This document shows positions 1 to 10,364 of a DNA stretch of 61,306 bases, piece by piece; position 1 is the first letter of the stretch, and each line of letters starts with the position of its first letter. The position numbers and the translations under genes were made by a program. This stretch comes from Cupriavidus basilensis OR16. Lineage in GTDB: Bacteria > Pseudomonadota > Gammaproteobacteria > Burkholderiales > Burkholderiaceae. Below the pieces are notes generated by a model. It did not search any database. It was not told the origin of the DNA and worked only from the letters and a program-made list of their open reading frames with translations. Location: assembly GCF_000243095.1 (NCBI RefSeq), contig NZ_AHJE01000034.1, positions 1-61,306 on the forward strand, given 5' to 3'.

Positions 1-400
1 CGCGACTGAGAGTGACTTGCAACCAAACCTAGAGTGTTCGCGCTGCGAAGTGCGGCGTGCTTAGGAAATTTCCTGAAATTGGGGGAGATTCTTCCCAACC
101 TTGCGCGGTTCTTTCGCACGGCTGCAGACCGCGCCTGCGGCTCCGCGTCAGCACCGCATGGGGTGATTCCGTGTCACAGGATCTGCTGGCCTGGCGAACC
201 CCATGTCCTGAAGACCAGCCGCAGGCTCGAAGCGCTGCAGCTATCGCACATGGGCGTCCCTGGGTGGGTTTCCTGGGCGCAAGAGCGATGGTGAACCTGG
301 CGCCAAGACAATCTGGATCGGCATGCGGCGAACCATGGACGGCGCACCCGCTATTCGGGCACTGCGGGAAGAACCATGACTTCTGTATAAGGAAATGGGC
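1..400. other. Stretch without recognisable gene
   Basis: About 400 bases upstream of the sigma-28-type promoter. Open frames exist on both strands, but this is expected at such GC content. None has a convincing ribosome-binding site or recognisable protein family, and they overlap each other. I see no RNA gene, repeat or terminator with a U-tract. It may be the leader of a gene outside the window or decayed sequence. Confidence 0.4.
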
Positions 401-427
401 TAAAGTCTCGCCATTTTCTGCCGTTAT
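401..427 (+). promoter_or_regulatory. Candidate sigma-28 (FliA) flagellar class-3 promoter
   Basis: TAAAGTCT at 401-408 is followed by exactly 11 bases and then GCCGTTAT at 420-427. The consensus for FliA promoters is TAAAGTTT-N11-GCCGATAA, so this is a close match with ideal spacing. It sits about 113 bases before the GTG of the YcgR-type gene. In enterobacteria ycgR is a FliA-dependent class-3 flagellar gene, so motif and gene identity support each other. Activity is inferred. Confidence 0.72.
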
Positions 428-539
428 TCCACATCGGGAAACGCCCTGCCGCGCCCGACGGGCTGCCCGCACATCTGCGCATGGCGCCGCCGGAATCGAG
501 ACGCAGCCCTCATCGATTCTCAATTTATTGAAGGAATCC

Positions 540-1163
540 GTGAGCCTCGAACCCGCCAATGCCAAGCGCCAGGCCGCTAGCACGCAAGCGCCAGACGGTC
601 TCCAGCCCGATGCCCGCCACCGGCTCACCCTTCCCATGCAGATCAGTGCCGTGCTGCTCGATCTTGCCTGGCTGAAGTGCATTGTCAGGCTACGCACGCG
701 CGACGGCTACAGGATAACCACCACATTGCTGAAGGTTGACCCTGTCGGCTGTACCTTCATCTTCGACGGATGCCGCACGGAAGCAGAGCGGGATTTGCTG
801 CTGACATCGGACGAGATTGCCGTTTCCGCGCTGCTGCGCGATGTCAAGATCCGCTTCGTCATCGAAAGACCCTACCCCATCAGGTATCAGGGCGGCATGG
901 CCTGCGCCGCGGCCTTCCCGGCCCAGCTCTACCATTTTGAACGCCGTCGTCACCCCCGCGCACGCCCGGACGCCGCCATGGGCTATCGTTGCGAGCTGCG
1001 CACGCCTGATGACCAGGTTCTGAAGCTGGACATTGCCGACCTCTCTCTCTCCGGTGTCGGCCTTCGTACCAGTTTCGCGAATACTGACCCGTTTCCGGCA
1101 GGGAAGATCTTGCAGAAATGCAGGCTAGACTTTCGCAACCAGGGCGAACTTACTCGCCGGTGA
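540..1163 (+). pseudogene. Truncated YcgR-type flagellar brake protein (c-di-GMP PilZ protein)
   Basis: The protein begins with a YcgR/PilZN-type N-terminal domain (about residues 25-125) and continues into a PilZ domain. That domain has the full c-di-GMP signature: an arginine-rich RRRHPRAR segment near residue 135, then DLSLSG. YcgR proteins slow flagellar rotation when loaded with c-di-GMP. The start is GTG at 540, with AAGGA at 531-535 in front; longer upstream extensions lack a ribosome site. Only 207 residues are left against roughly 240-260 in the family. The PilZ barrel ends abruptly after CRLDFRNQGEL, and the last codons come from the 3' end of the opposing metal-efflux gene. It is probably non-functional, although the N-domain and ligand motif survive. 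Confidence 0.8.
1137..1153. other. Rearrangement breakpoint joining two truncated genes
   Basis: The YcgR-type gene (plus strand) and the czcA-type gene (minus strand) are both cut within a few bases of each other here. Each stop codon is formed by sequence belonging to the other gene. No insertion-sequence remnant, target duplication or inverted repeat is visible at the join. A deletion, an inversion endpoint or an assembly chimera would all look like this. Confidence 0.65.
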
Positions 1164-3909
1164 CGAACAGGCCAATGATGCCGCCGATGGAGGCGAACGG
1201 CAGCACGGTGATGATCAGCGTGGCAAAGCGCACGGAGTTGAACAGCAGGAACAGCAGGAAGAAGATCGCGGCGATGGTGACCGGCACGATGATCTTCAGG
1301 TGGCCCATGGCGCGCTCCATATTCTGGAACTGGCCGCCCCACTCCAGGTAGTAGCCTTCCGGCAGCTTGACCTTGCTCTGCGCGGCCTGCTGCAGTTCGG
1401 CGACGAAGCCGCCAAGGTCGCGGTCCTTGACGTTGATCATCACCACCACGCGGCGCTTGGCCATTTCGCGGCTGATCTGGGCGGGGCCGTCGGTGACTTC
1501 GATCTTCGCCACGCTTTGCAGCGGCACCTGGGCGCCGTTGGGCGTGGCCACCAGAAGCTGGCGGATGGCCTGCACGTTGTCGCGGAACTCTTCGGGCAGG
1601 CGCACCGCCGCGGCAAAGCGGCGCTCGCCTTCGAAGATGTCCGTGGCGCGCTTGCCACCGATGGCGATCTCGATGATGTCGTGGATGTCGGAGGCATTGA
1701 GCCCGTAGCGCGCAATGGCTTGGCGATCGATCTCGATCGACAGGTATTGCTGCCCGGAGATCCGCTCGATGCGGATGTCCTGCGAGCCCTTGATGCCGCC
1801 GGCAACCCGCGCGATCTCGCCGGCCAGGTCGCGCAGCTTGTCGAGGTCGTCGCCGAACACCTTCACCGCCACGTCCGAGCGCACGCCGCTGACCATCTCG
1901 TCGACACGGTCGGAAATCGGCTGCGCCATCACGATCTGCACGCCGGGGATGGCCTTGAGCTTGTCGCGGATGGCGTTGGCGATGTCGTCCTGGGTCCAGC
2001 CATCGGGCCACTCATCGCGGTCCTTCAGGCTGGCGATCGGCGTCGATTCGTTCTGGCCCTGCGGGTCGGCCGGGCTTTCGCCACGGCCCACGCCGGACAC
2101 CACCGACTTCACGCCCGGCACCGACAGCACCAGCTTGTTGGCTTCCATCTCCAGCTTGACCGACTCCTCCAGCGAGATGTTGGGCACGCGGTCAAGCGCC
2201 GGCACGATCGAGCCTTCCTTCATCTCGGGGATAAAGGAGGTGCCCAGCAGCGGCACGATGGCGACGGTGGCCATGAATGCCACCACCGCGCCGATCACGG
2301 TCTTGCGGCTATTGTCCAGCGCCCAGTGCAGCATGCGCAGGTAGTGGCGCTTCATGAAGGCGATCAGCCAGGTATCGTGCTCCGCGCCACCCTTGAGGAG
2401 GTAGGACGACAACACCGGCGAGAGCGTCAGCGACAGGAACAGCGAAATCGCCAGCGCGATCGAGATGGTGAACGCCAGCGGCGCGAACATCTTGCCTTCC
2501 ATGCCGGTCAGCGTCATCAGCGGCAGGAACACCAGGATGATGATGCCCACGCCGACGATCACCGGCGTGGCCACTTCCTGCACCGCCTTGACCAGGATCT
2601 CGGTCTTGGTCATGCCGCTCGTGTCGCGATGGCCGAGCCGCTCGAACGCGTTCTCCACCACCACCACCGAGCCGTCCACCATCAAGCCGATGGCGATGGC
2701 CAGCCCCCCCAGCGACATCAGGTTGGCCGACAGGCCCACCTGGTTCATCACCATGAAGGTCATCAGCGGTGTCAGCACCAGCGTGGCCAGCACGATGACG
2801 GACGAGCGTACATCGCCGAGGAACAGGAACAGCACGATCACCACCAGCACCACGCCTTCGAGCAGCACCTTGGTCACCGTCCACAACGCGGAGTCCACCA
2901 GCTCGCTGCGGTCGTAGTACGGCACGATCTGCAGCTTGCCCGGCAGCATGCCACGCTCGTTGATCTCGGCCACGCGGGCCTTGACGCGGCTCACCACTTC
3001 CTTGGCATTGCCACCGCGCATCATCATCACGATGCCGCCGACCGACTCGGTCTCGCCGTTCTTGACCAGCGCGCCCTGCCGTACTTCATGGCCGATGGTC
3101 ACGTTGGCCACGTCGCGCACATAGACTGGCGTGCCCGAGACCTCCTTGAGCACGATGCTGCCGATATCTTCCACGCCGCGGGCCAGGCCCACGCCGCGGA
3201 TCAGGTATTGCTCGGCGTAATGCGGCAGCACGCCGCCGCCGGAGTTGGCGTTATTGCGCGCGAGCGACTGGTAGACCTGCTGCAGCGTGACCTGGTAATG
3301 CCGCATGCGGTCCGGGTTGACCAGCACCTGGTATTGCCGCACAAAGCCGCCCTGCGAGTTGATTTCCGCGACGCCCGGGATCGAGCGCAACAGCGGGCGC
3401 ACCACCCAGTCCTGCGCGATGCGGCGCTCGGAGAGCTCCTCGGTCGTGAGCGCGCGCTTGCCGTCGTCGGCGCGGTCCAGCGTGTACTGGTAGACCTCGC
3501 CCAGGCCGGTGGAAACCGGGCCGAGCACCGGCGTCACGCCCTCGGGCATGCGGCCTGCCACCTCGATCAACCGCTCCATCACCAGTTGCCGGGCGAAGTA
3601 GACGTCGGTCGCATCGGTAAACACCAGCGTGATCAGCGACAGGCCCGCCTTGTTGAGCGAGCGCATTTCTTCCAGGCCCGGCAGCCCGGTCATGGCCATT
3701 TCCACCGGCACGGTGACAAAGCGTTCCACTTCCTCCGGCGAGCGGCCGGTGGCTTCGGTAGCGATCTGCACCTGCACGTTGGTGACATCGGGGAAGGCAT
3801 CCACCGACAGCTTGGTCGCCGCGCGCAGGCCGAAGAAGAACAGCACCACCGCCAGCACGCAAACTACCAGCCGCTGTTTGATGGCGGCTTCCACAAGGGA
3901 TTTCAGCAT
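1150..3909 (-). pseudogene. C-terminally truncated HME-RND heavy-metal efflux pump (CzcA/CusA family)
   Basis: This is the inner-membrane proton-driven pump of a tripartite metal exporter. The start MLKSLVEAAIKQR, the long periplasmic loops and the transmembrane-4 motif AIGLMVDGSVVVVEN (around residue 405) are typical of HME-RND proteins. The GLMVDGSVVVVEN form, from memory of the Nies scheme, fits the HME5 class better than the zinc (HME1) or copper (HME4) classes, so the substrate is uncertain. The frame runs 919 codons and stops after GGIIGLFVTGE, where family members continue for about 110 more residues with the last two membrane helices. Loss of these helices should abolish pumping. It lies 6 bases downstream of the adaptor gene, at the end of a C-B-A operon. 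Confidence 0.85.
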
Positions 3910-3915
3910 GATCGA

Positions 3916-5076
3916 TTACCCCTGTTCCAGGCGCTTGCGCTCGTTATCGAGGTGGAAGGCACCGTCCACCACGATGCGGTCGCCCGCCTTCACACCGCTT
4001 TGCACCACGCGCATGCCGTCGCTCTCGGCGCCCAGCTTGACCTTGGCCTGGCGGTACAGGCCGCCGGCCTGCTCCACGTAGACCAGTTCGTCGTTGCCGT
4101 CGCGCACGATGGCCGATTCCGGAATCACCAGTTGCTGGGACGGAGCGCTGGCAATCAGCATGCTGGCCAGCATGGCCGGCTTCAGGCGCCCTTCGCGGTT
4201 CTCCAGTTCGGTACGGACCAGCACGGTGCGCGTTTGCGGATTCACGGTGCGGCCCACGTAGATGAGCTTGCCGGTGATCTGCTTCTGGCCCGCGCCGTTG
4301 CCAAGGGACGGCACCTCGATGTCCACGCTCTGGCCCTCGGCCACCAGCGCGGCCTGCTGCTCGGGCACCTCGGCCACCACCCACACGCGCGACAGGTCGG
4401 CCACGGTGTACAGCGCATCGGCCGGCTGCACCACCTGGCCTTGCGCTACGTTGCGCTCCACCACGGTGCCGCTGATGCTGGAAAATACCGGCGAGTAGGA
4501 ATCGATGCTGCCGCTCTTGGCCAGTTGCGCCACCGCGGCTGCCGACATGCCAAGCACGCGCAGTTGGTCGCGATAGGCGCGCATCTCGGCTGAGGAAATG
4601 GCCAGCTCGCTCTCGCGGCGCTGCAACTCGCCACGGCCGATCACGTCGGCGGCAAACAGCTGGCGCGCGCGCTCGGCGTTGCGCACCTGCAGCTCGGTCT
4701 GGGCCTCGGCCTTCAGGAAGGCCATCTGGGCCGCGCCCAGTTCGCTGCTATGCAGGCGGGCGAGCACCTGGCCAGCCTTGACCTCCTGGCCCAGGATGCC
4801 GTAGAGATCCGTCACGCGGCCGGTCACGCTGGCGCCGATGCGCGCCACGCGCTGCTCGTCGAAATCGATGCGGCCGGACACGCGCAGCACTTCACTGAAG
4901 GCGCTGGTCGCGACCGGCGCCACCTTCAGGGCTTTTTGCAGTGTCTCTTCCGGCTTGACCACGCCGGGCGGTTGCTTGGGCGGCTCGGCGGCCGGTGCGG
5001 GTTCATCGGAACAGCCAGCGAGAGAAAACAGCAGGACTGCGGTTGCCGTCAGGGAAAGTAGAAAATGGGGGCGCAT
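3916..5076 (-). CDS. RND periplasmic adaptor lipoprotein (CzcB/CusB-like membrane fusion protein)
   Basis: This 386-residue protein has a lipoprotein signal with lipobox LAGC (residues 19-22), followed by the lipoyl/barrel-sandwich and coiled-coil hairpin regions of the HlyD/RND adaptor family. The segment FDEQRVARIGASVTGRV is characteristic of CzcB-type adaptors, which often carry a similar metal-efflux N-terminal region. It would bridge the pump (3909-1150) and the outer-membrane channel (6342-5079). It is intact, but both partners are broken, so the complex is probably inactive. It lacks a His-rich metal-binding N-terminus. The ATG start is separated by only 2 bases from the channel gene stop, consistent with one transcript. 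Confidence 0.88.
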   Translation of the reverse strand: MRPHFLLSLTATAVLLFSLAGCSDEPAPAAEPPKQPPGVVKPEETLQKALKVAPVATSAFSEVLRVSGRIDFDEQRVARIGASVTGRVTDLYGILGQEVKAGQVLARLHSSELGAAQMAFLKAEAQTELQVRNAERARQLFAADVIGRGELQRRESELAISSAEMRAYRDQLRVLGMSAAAVAQLAKSGSIDSYSPVFSSISGTVVERNVAQGQVVQPADALYTVADLSRVWVVAEVPEQQAALVAEGQSVDIEVPSLGNGAGQKQITGKLIYVGRTVNPQTRTVLVRTELENREGRLKPAMLASMLIASAPSQQLVIPESAIVRDGNDELVYVEQAGGLYRQAKVKLGAESDGMRVVQSGVKAGDRIVVDGAFHLDNERKRLEQG

Positions 5077-5078
5077 GC

Positions 5079-6342
5079 TTATTTGGTTTCTGTAGGTGCC
5101 GAGGGGGCCGCGGGTGCGGAAGGCGGGGCCATGGGTGCCGCGGTCTGCCCGGGCACGCTCGACAACAACCTCTCGATCTGGATGGTGGCTGCCTGCTGCT
5201 CGAACTGGGCGGCAATCAGGTCGCTGCGCGCGCCGCGCAGCACGCGCTGGGCATCGAGGTAGTCCAGGATGCCGCGCTCGCCGAAGCGATAGGCCGACTC
5301 AGCCACCGCCAGCGCGGACTCGGCCTGGCGCACGATGCCGCCCTCCAGCGCGCTCACCTGCGACTGCGTGATCTCGTACTGGCGGTAGGCCGATTCCAGC
5401 TCCTGCGTCAGCTCGAATTCGCGGGCTTCCAGCGCCGTGCGGGCCTGGATCGCCTGCGCGGCCGCCGAGGACCAAGCCAACCTGCGAGACCGTGTTGTCC
5501 GGCTGGCGCTCGGCGCTGGCGCGCACCGCCAGCTCAGGCAGGCGCAGCGCGCGCTGGTAGTCGACGGCCAGGTTGGCGCGGTCCGCCTCCAGGCGGCGCT
5601 GGGCCAGTTCCGCATTGGTCCCGGTCAGCGTGTCGCGCAGCATCGGCAGGGCCGGCAGCGCGGGCGGGTGGGCAAGGCTGCCGGACAGCGAATAGGTTGC
5701 CGGCATGGCGCCGCCCACTTGCTGGCGCAGCGCCGCCTTGGCCTGGTTGACGCGCAACTGGGCGCTCTGCAGCGTCTTCTGCGCGCTCAGCAGCTCGGTC
5801 TCGGCCTTGATCAGCTCGTATCGCGGCGCTTCGCCGACCTCCACGCGCAGGCGGGCGCGGTCCTGGATCTGCCGCATCATCGCCAGGTCTTCCTTGGCCG
5901 CGGCCAGCTCCATCTCGCGCCGCAGCACGTCGAAGTACGACGTCTTGACCCGCGCCGCCAGGTCCGCGCGGAACGCCTGGCGACCGGCTTCGGTGGCCTC
6001 CAGGCTGCGCCCGGCAATCTCCGCGCGCAGCTTGCGCTGCTGCGGATAGTCCAGCTTCTGGGTGATGGCCATGGTCGGCGCGGCGCCGCCTGTCACCCCG
6101 GCGGTGCGCGGCGACAGGCGGCCGTACATCACCTCGACCTGCGGGTTGGGATAGGCACGCGCGCTGGTGACAGCGGCGCTGGCGGCATCGACGCCGGCCT
6201 GCGCCGCCTCCACGCCTTTGTTGGTGGACTGCGAAAGGGACAGCAGTTGCGGCAAGGTGAACGTCTCTGCCGAAAGCGCCGGGTGGGCGCCAAGCGACAG
6301 CAACGCCACCATGGAAAACATAGTGATCTGTTTGATCTGCAT
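5079..6342 (-). pseudogene. Disrupted outer-membrane efflux channel (CzcC/TolC family)
   Basis: This would be the outer-membrane exit duct of the metal exporter. It starts at MQIKQITMFSM with a signal peptide ending near LSA-ETF. Two long helical repeats of the OEP family follow. Residues up to SQVGLVLG are in one frame; from AAQAIQARTALEAREF to the stop they are in another, with the switch near 5465-5475. In CzcC-like proteins a conserved turn of about 15-20 residues (roughly PLP-x-F-x-RNQG) lies between those two segments, and here it is missing. The lesion is therefore a deletion of some 40-60 bases that is not a multiple of three, rather than a single-base error. No clear Shine-Dalgarno sequence is seen. 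Confidence 0.8.
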
Positions 6343-6505
6343 GACAAGAGGGGGCAGGCGAAACGGCTGCGCGCCCGCCGCCGGCGCACGCAAGAAGCGC
6401 GCGCCAACGGTCAGCCAGCGATCGCGGACGCGATCGGGCCAAGGCGCCCAGGCAAGAGGAACGCAGCCCGGGCACGCCGATGGCGCGCCGGGGTTGCCAG
6501 GGCTG

Positions 6506-6958
6506 TCAGATCAGGGAAATGGGCGGCTTGAAGAACGCCGCGGGCAAAGGATCCGGGCGTGCAGGCAGCGGTTGCGCGATCTCGTCGGGAGGCAACGAAA
6601 CACGCATGGTAGGCAGCGCGAAGAGCGCGCTGGATTCTTCGATCTCGTCGAGCATGTCGAGCGGGTCGAGCAGGTCGGCGGACCAGATCTCGCAGTAACC
6701 GGGAGGATCGTCCTGCGCCACCGCGGCTGCTATCGTTTCGCCCGCCAGGCCATCGTCGCCTGGCGCCACGACGCGCTCCTGGTCGGCACCGCCGCCGAGC
6801 TCGTCGAGGGCGCGGGAAAGCGCCGGCCCGGATATCAGCTGCTCGGCGCTAACTTGGCCAAGTGCGGCCCCCGACATACCGGCGTGCGCGTTCGCCGCTG
6901 CCCCGAAGGACAGCGCGGACAAGCACAGGGCGGTAATCAAGAGCAGCAGGAATCGCAT
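6506..6958 (-). CDS. Small predicted secreted protein heading the metal-efflux operon
   Basis: A 150-residue protein starting MRFLLLLITALCLSALS, a clear signal peptide ending near ANAHAG. The mature part is acidic (QERVVAPGDDG, LDPLDMLDEIEE) and ends with a proline-rich tail (PPISLI). Many czc/cus loci in Cupriavidus start with a small periplasmic protein such as CzcI, and position and size suggest a similar role, but I cannot show homology. An internal methionine was chosen as the start because it immediately precedes the signal peptide. The 163 bases between it and the channel gene contain nothing I can name. Confidence 0.6.
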   Translation of the reverse strand: MRFLLLLITALCLSALSFGAAANAHAGMSGAALGQVSAEQLISGPALSRALDELGGGADQERVVAPGDDGLAGETIAAAVAQDDPPGYCEIWSADLLDPLDMLDEIEESSALFALPTMRVSLPPDEIAQPLPARPDPLPAAFFKPPISLI

Positions 6959-7038
6959 GAATTGGGGTGAAGCGACAAGGGCCAAACCGGCGCGGATGAT
7001 GACAAACCAGCCACCTGACGCCGATGGTGCACCACAGC

Positions 7039-7071
7039 ATTGTAACGCGGGTGTAAGTCATAGACCGTCAA
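7039..7071 (-). promoter_or_regulatory. Candidate promoter/operator of the metal-efflux operon
   Basis: Read on the minus strand, TTGACG (7071-7066) is followed by TTACA twice with an 11-base period (7056-7052 and 7045-7041), the second running into TACAAT (7044-7039). Direct repeats of 11-base period are the usual binding pattern of OmpR/PhoB-family response regulators, the class that controls many czc/cus/cop promoters. The spacer between the hexamers would be 21 bases, which is long, so the -35 assignment is weak; the repeats are what is directly seen. The site lies 80-110 bases upstream of the small secreted protein gene. Confidence 0.4.
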
Positions 7072-9208
7072 AGGGCCGGTGTGTTCCAGTCATGCGTTAC
7101 CCACCAGCGCGAGCCAGTATTTTCATCCGGCCCGCCGCCAACGCCCTCCAGCGCCGCCTCGATACGCAGCGCCGTCTCCACCAGCCCAGCGCGTGACATC
7201 GCCGCGGCCAGTTCGCGAGCTCGCTCAAGCGCGGCCGGACGCTGGTTGCGCAAGCCCTGGCGCAGCCACTGCGCCAGCAGCGCCAGCGCGGTGCCGGCCA
7301 GCGCCGCATGCGGCGCCGGTGCCGGCACGACGAAGGCCGGCATGGCACCGGGGCTGGCTGGCTCGGTCGCCAGCACCACGGCGCGGGCCTGGGTCATCAG
7401 GGCCAGCGGCTCCATTTCCAGGGCACCGCCCATCACGCGCACCGTGCCCGCCACGCGCTGAATGGCGTCGCCTCCCGCCATGGCGATGCGCAGCAGGCTT
7501 GCCAGCGCGTCGACGGCGCCGGGCGCGCCGCTGCCGTGGCGGCAGCGCAGCAGGCAGTGCTGGCCTTCGGTGTCGAGCAGGCTGGCGTGCAAGGTCTGCG
7601 CGGCGGCGTCCCAACCCCACTGCTCCACGGCCATCACGTCCAGCACGTGCAGGTGCCCGATGGCCTGGCGCGGCAGCAGGCAGGCGGGCGCGGCTTGCGC
7701 GAGGTGCTGGCGCAATGCCGCCACCGTGGCAAAGGCCAGCGGCGGCCGCAGGTCGTTCCAGGCTTGGGCGGAGAGCGGCAGCACATTGGTCTGGCGCGCG
7801 GCGCTGCCGATCTCCAGCAAGCCATTGGCGCGGCGGCGCGCCGCGCGCGTCACCACCTGGCTGGCGGCCAGGCGGCCCATCGGATTGCCCGCCACGCGCC
7901 GCTGCACCAGCGGCACCGGCGGCGCGGCGCCCTCCGCCCTGGGCCAGCTGCGCTCGAGCGCGAGGACGCCCATGGTGTCGGGGTCCGCGAAGGCGATGGA
8001 GACCCCGCAGGTCGCATCGGGATGGTCGCCGTCGTCCCACATGGTGGCGCCCAGCGAAACCAGCTTGAGGTGGTCGAGCGCGACTTCGCCCTTGACGCCA
8101 AGGCCAAGGATCTGGCGCGCCGGCAGCAGCGCCCTGGGCTGCCCGCCGGCCGGTCCGGCAGCGCTGGCGCTATCGGCCGATCGCGCGGCAGCCAGCCGGC
8201 CTTGCAGGCACGCCAGCGCTTCCAGCAGGCGGCGCGGGTCATAGCGGGCACTGCGGGTGTGCTGGTCATCGAGCTGCGCCGCCAGCGCGTCGACGTCGGC
8301 GCTGACCCAGGCCGCACCGGCATCGGCGGCCAGGCTGCGCATCAGGCCCAGGCGCGGGGCCAGCGCCAGTGGGGCCTGGGCCGTGCCTTCGGCCCACAGT
8401 TGCCGCGCCAGCGCATCGGCCGCGGCGGCAAGGGCGCGCAGCGTTTCGGCATCGGCCTGGCGTGCATCCGCAGTGGCGTCATCCGGCTCTGGCGGCGCGA
8501 TCTCCACGGTGGCATCGACCTGGCCACGATGGCGACCGGCCGCAACGCGAAAGGCCCAGACCGCCAGCGCCACGTGGGCGCAACTGCTGCCCTCGTGGCA
8601 ATCGCAACGCGCGTGGCCAAGGCTGTGGCGCGAGAAAAACCGCACCGGAAAAACCGCACCGTGCACATCGGCAGGTGCGCGGTGGGCACCGGGGCCGCCA
8701 CGCGCCAGCCGGCCAGCCGCGCCACCGGCCGCGCGCGGGCCAGCTCGGCGGCCTGGCGCAGCGTGGCCGGGCGCAACGCGGCTTGCAAGGCGGCGTCGTC
8801 GAAATCCGCCGGGGACCATGGGCCACCGGCCAGCCCTGCGGGCGTGGTGACGGGCGTACCGCCACCGCCCTCCTCCACGCTGGCCTGCATGCCCTCGCCC
8901 GCCGGCTGCGCCGCGCTGGCCGCATTCCTGCAGGCCTGCTGGTAAGCCAGCACCAGCAGGATGCGGTGACGGCAGAGGCCCGAGGCAATGCAGCTGCAGA
9001 CCGCATCGCGCAGCGAGCGGCCCGCGGCGAGGCTGGTGCGGGTGCCGTCGGCGTACGCGGCATGCAGGGTGCCATCGGCCTCTTGTGCAAGCTCGGGCGC
9101 CTTGCCCTCGGCCATTTCTTTCTGCGCACGCTTGACGAAGCCGGCGTTGGCCAGCGCCAACAGCGCTTCGGGCGTCAGTTCCAGGAGATCGGCGCGGTCT
9201 GCCCTCAT
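7068..9208 (-). pseudogene. yehQ: YehQ-like SWIM zinc-finger protein, frameshifted by a 14-bp duplication
   Basis: The start is MRADRADLLELTPEALL. The N-terminal part reads to LPMCTVRFF, and the remainder continues in another frame as SRHSLGHARCDC and onward. Joining them gives a 708-residue protein with a SWIM motif (CDC, five residues, CAH), a zinc-binding fold suited to DNA or protein contacts. The frame switch is explained entirely by the duplication at 8634-8661: with one copy the reading is continuous. The start overlaps the stop of the VWA gene by ATGA, indicating translational coupling. It matches E. coli yehQ in family and in position as last gene of the operon. Molecular function is unknown. 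Confidence 0.82.
8634..8661. repeat. Perfect 14-bp tandem duplication inside the SWIM gene
   Basis: The unit GAAAAACCGCACCG occurs at 8634-8647 and again, without change, at 8648-8661. Fourteen is not a multiple of three, so the second copy shifts the reading frame just before the zinc-binding cysteines. Removing one copy restores an uninterrupted gene. Tandem duplications of this size arise and revert by replication slippage. Confidence 0.95.
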
Positions 9209-10364
9209 GCGACCAGCCCTCCGGGCACTTGCCCGCCGGCCTTGCCGGAGATTTTCTCGGCCAGCCAGGCGGCCAGCTCACCGGGCGTCATTGCCGCCAC
9301 GTGGGCGCCTTCGCGCACCAGGCGCGCCGCCAGCTCGCGGTTGTAGACCGGCTCGGCGCGTGCATCCAGCGCGGCCAGGCCAAGCACCGTCACGCCGGCG
9401 CCGACCAGCGTCTTGACGCGACGGACCAGTTCATGGTCGCTGCCGCCCTCGTAGAAATCGCTGACCAGCACCACGATGCTGCGTGCCGGCGTGGCGATTT
9501 GCGCCTGGGCATAGGCCACGGCCCGCGCGATATCGGTGCCGCCGCCAAGTTGCACGCGCATCAGCAACTCAACCGGATCGGCCACGTCGGCGGTGAGGTC
9601 CACCACCGCGGTATCGAACGCCACCAGCCGCGTGCGCATGCCCGGCAACTGCCACAGGCAGGCGGCCATCACCGCGGCATGGATCACCGAGTCCACCATC
9701 GAGCCGCTCTGGTCGACCAGCAGGATGATGTCCCACGATTGCGCATGGCTGCGCATGCGGCTGAAAAATGCCGGCGCTTGCACGAACAGCTTGCCGCGCT
9801 GCGGGTCCCAGCGATGCAGGTTCTCACGCAAGGTGCGGCGAAGATCGAAGTTGCGGCGATGCGCACGCGCGAGCGTCGCCGCCGGTCCCGCGTGCCGGCG
9901 AAGGCCTGGCGCACTTCGGTGGCCAGCTTTTCCATGATGCGCCGGACCACCTCGGCCACCAGCTTGCGCGCGGCGGCCAGCACCTCGGGGTTCATCAGGT
10001 GCTTGGTGTGGAGCACCGCGCGCAGCAGCGCTTCGGACGGCTCGATGCGCTCCAGCACTTCGAGATTGGTGACCACTTCGTCGATACCGTAGCGCTCCAC
10101 GGCGTCCTGCTCCAGCCGCTCGATCACCTCGCGCGGAAAGAGGCGGTGGATTTCGTTGATCCAGTCCGGCGTGGTCAGTTGCGAGGCGCCGCCGCTGCCG
10201 GTGCGCTCGCCGCGCCGCGCGCGCTCGGGGTCGCGGCCATAGAGCCAGTCGAGCGCGGCGTCGGCCGCAGCGGCGTCGGCATCGAGTTCGCCCAGCGCGG
10301 GCTGCGCGGCCTCGCCCAACAGCAGGCGCCAGCGTTGCAAGGGATCGGGCAGGTGCAGGCTCAT
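9205..10364 (-). pseudogene. yehP: YehP-like von Willebrand factor A protein, frameshifted
   Basis: The N-terminal part (MSLHLPDPLQRWRLLLG to RRRRSRVRIA) lies in one frame. From RNFDLRRTLRENL on, the protein continues in another, with the switch near 9855. One extra base in the CGC-rich stretch would restore a 386-residue protein, close to the length of E. coli YehP. The VWA domain has a good MIDAS metal site: DQSGS, the GGGTD threonine loop and SDFYEGG. VWA proteins act as partners of MoxR-type AAA+ ATPases. The start overlaps the DUF5682 gene stop by four bases, and the end overlaps the SWIM gene start. A single-base loss in a GC run could also be a sequencing error. Confidence 0.82.

Noticed and set aside
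1300..4593. A 1097-codon histidine-rich open frame opposite the metal-efflux genes, superficially a metal-binding protein
   Set aside because: It is the antisense of the conserved RND pump and adaptor genes; the His/Ala/Gln richness follows from reversed codons in GC-rich DNA. It has no ribosome site or domain.
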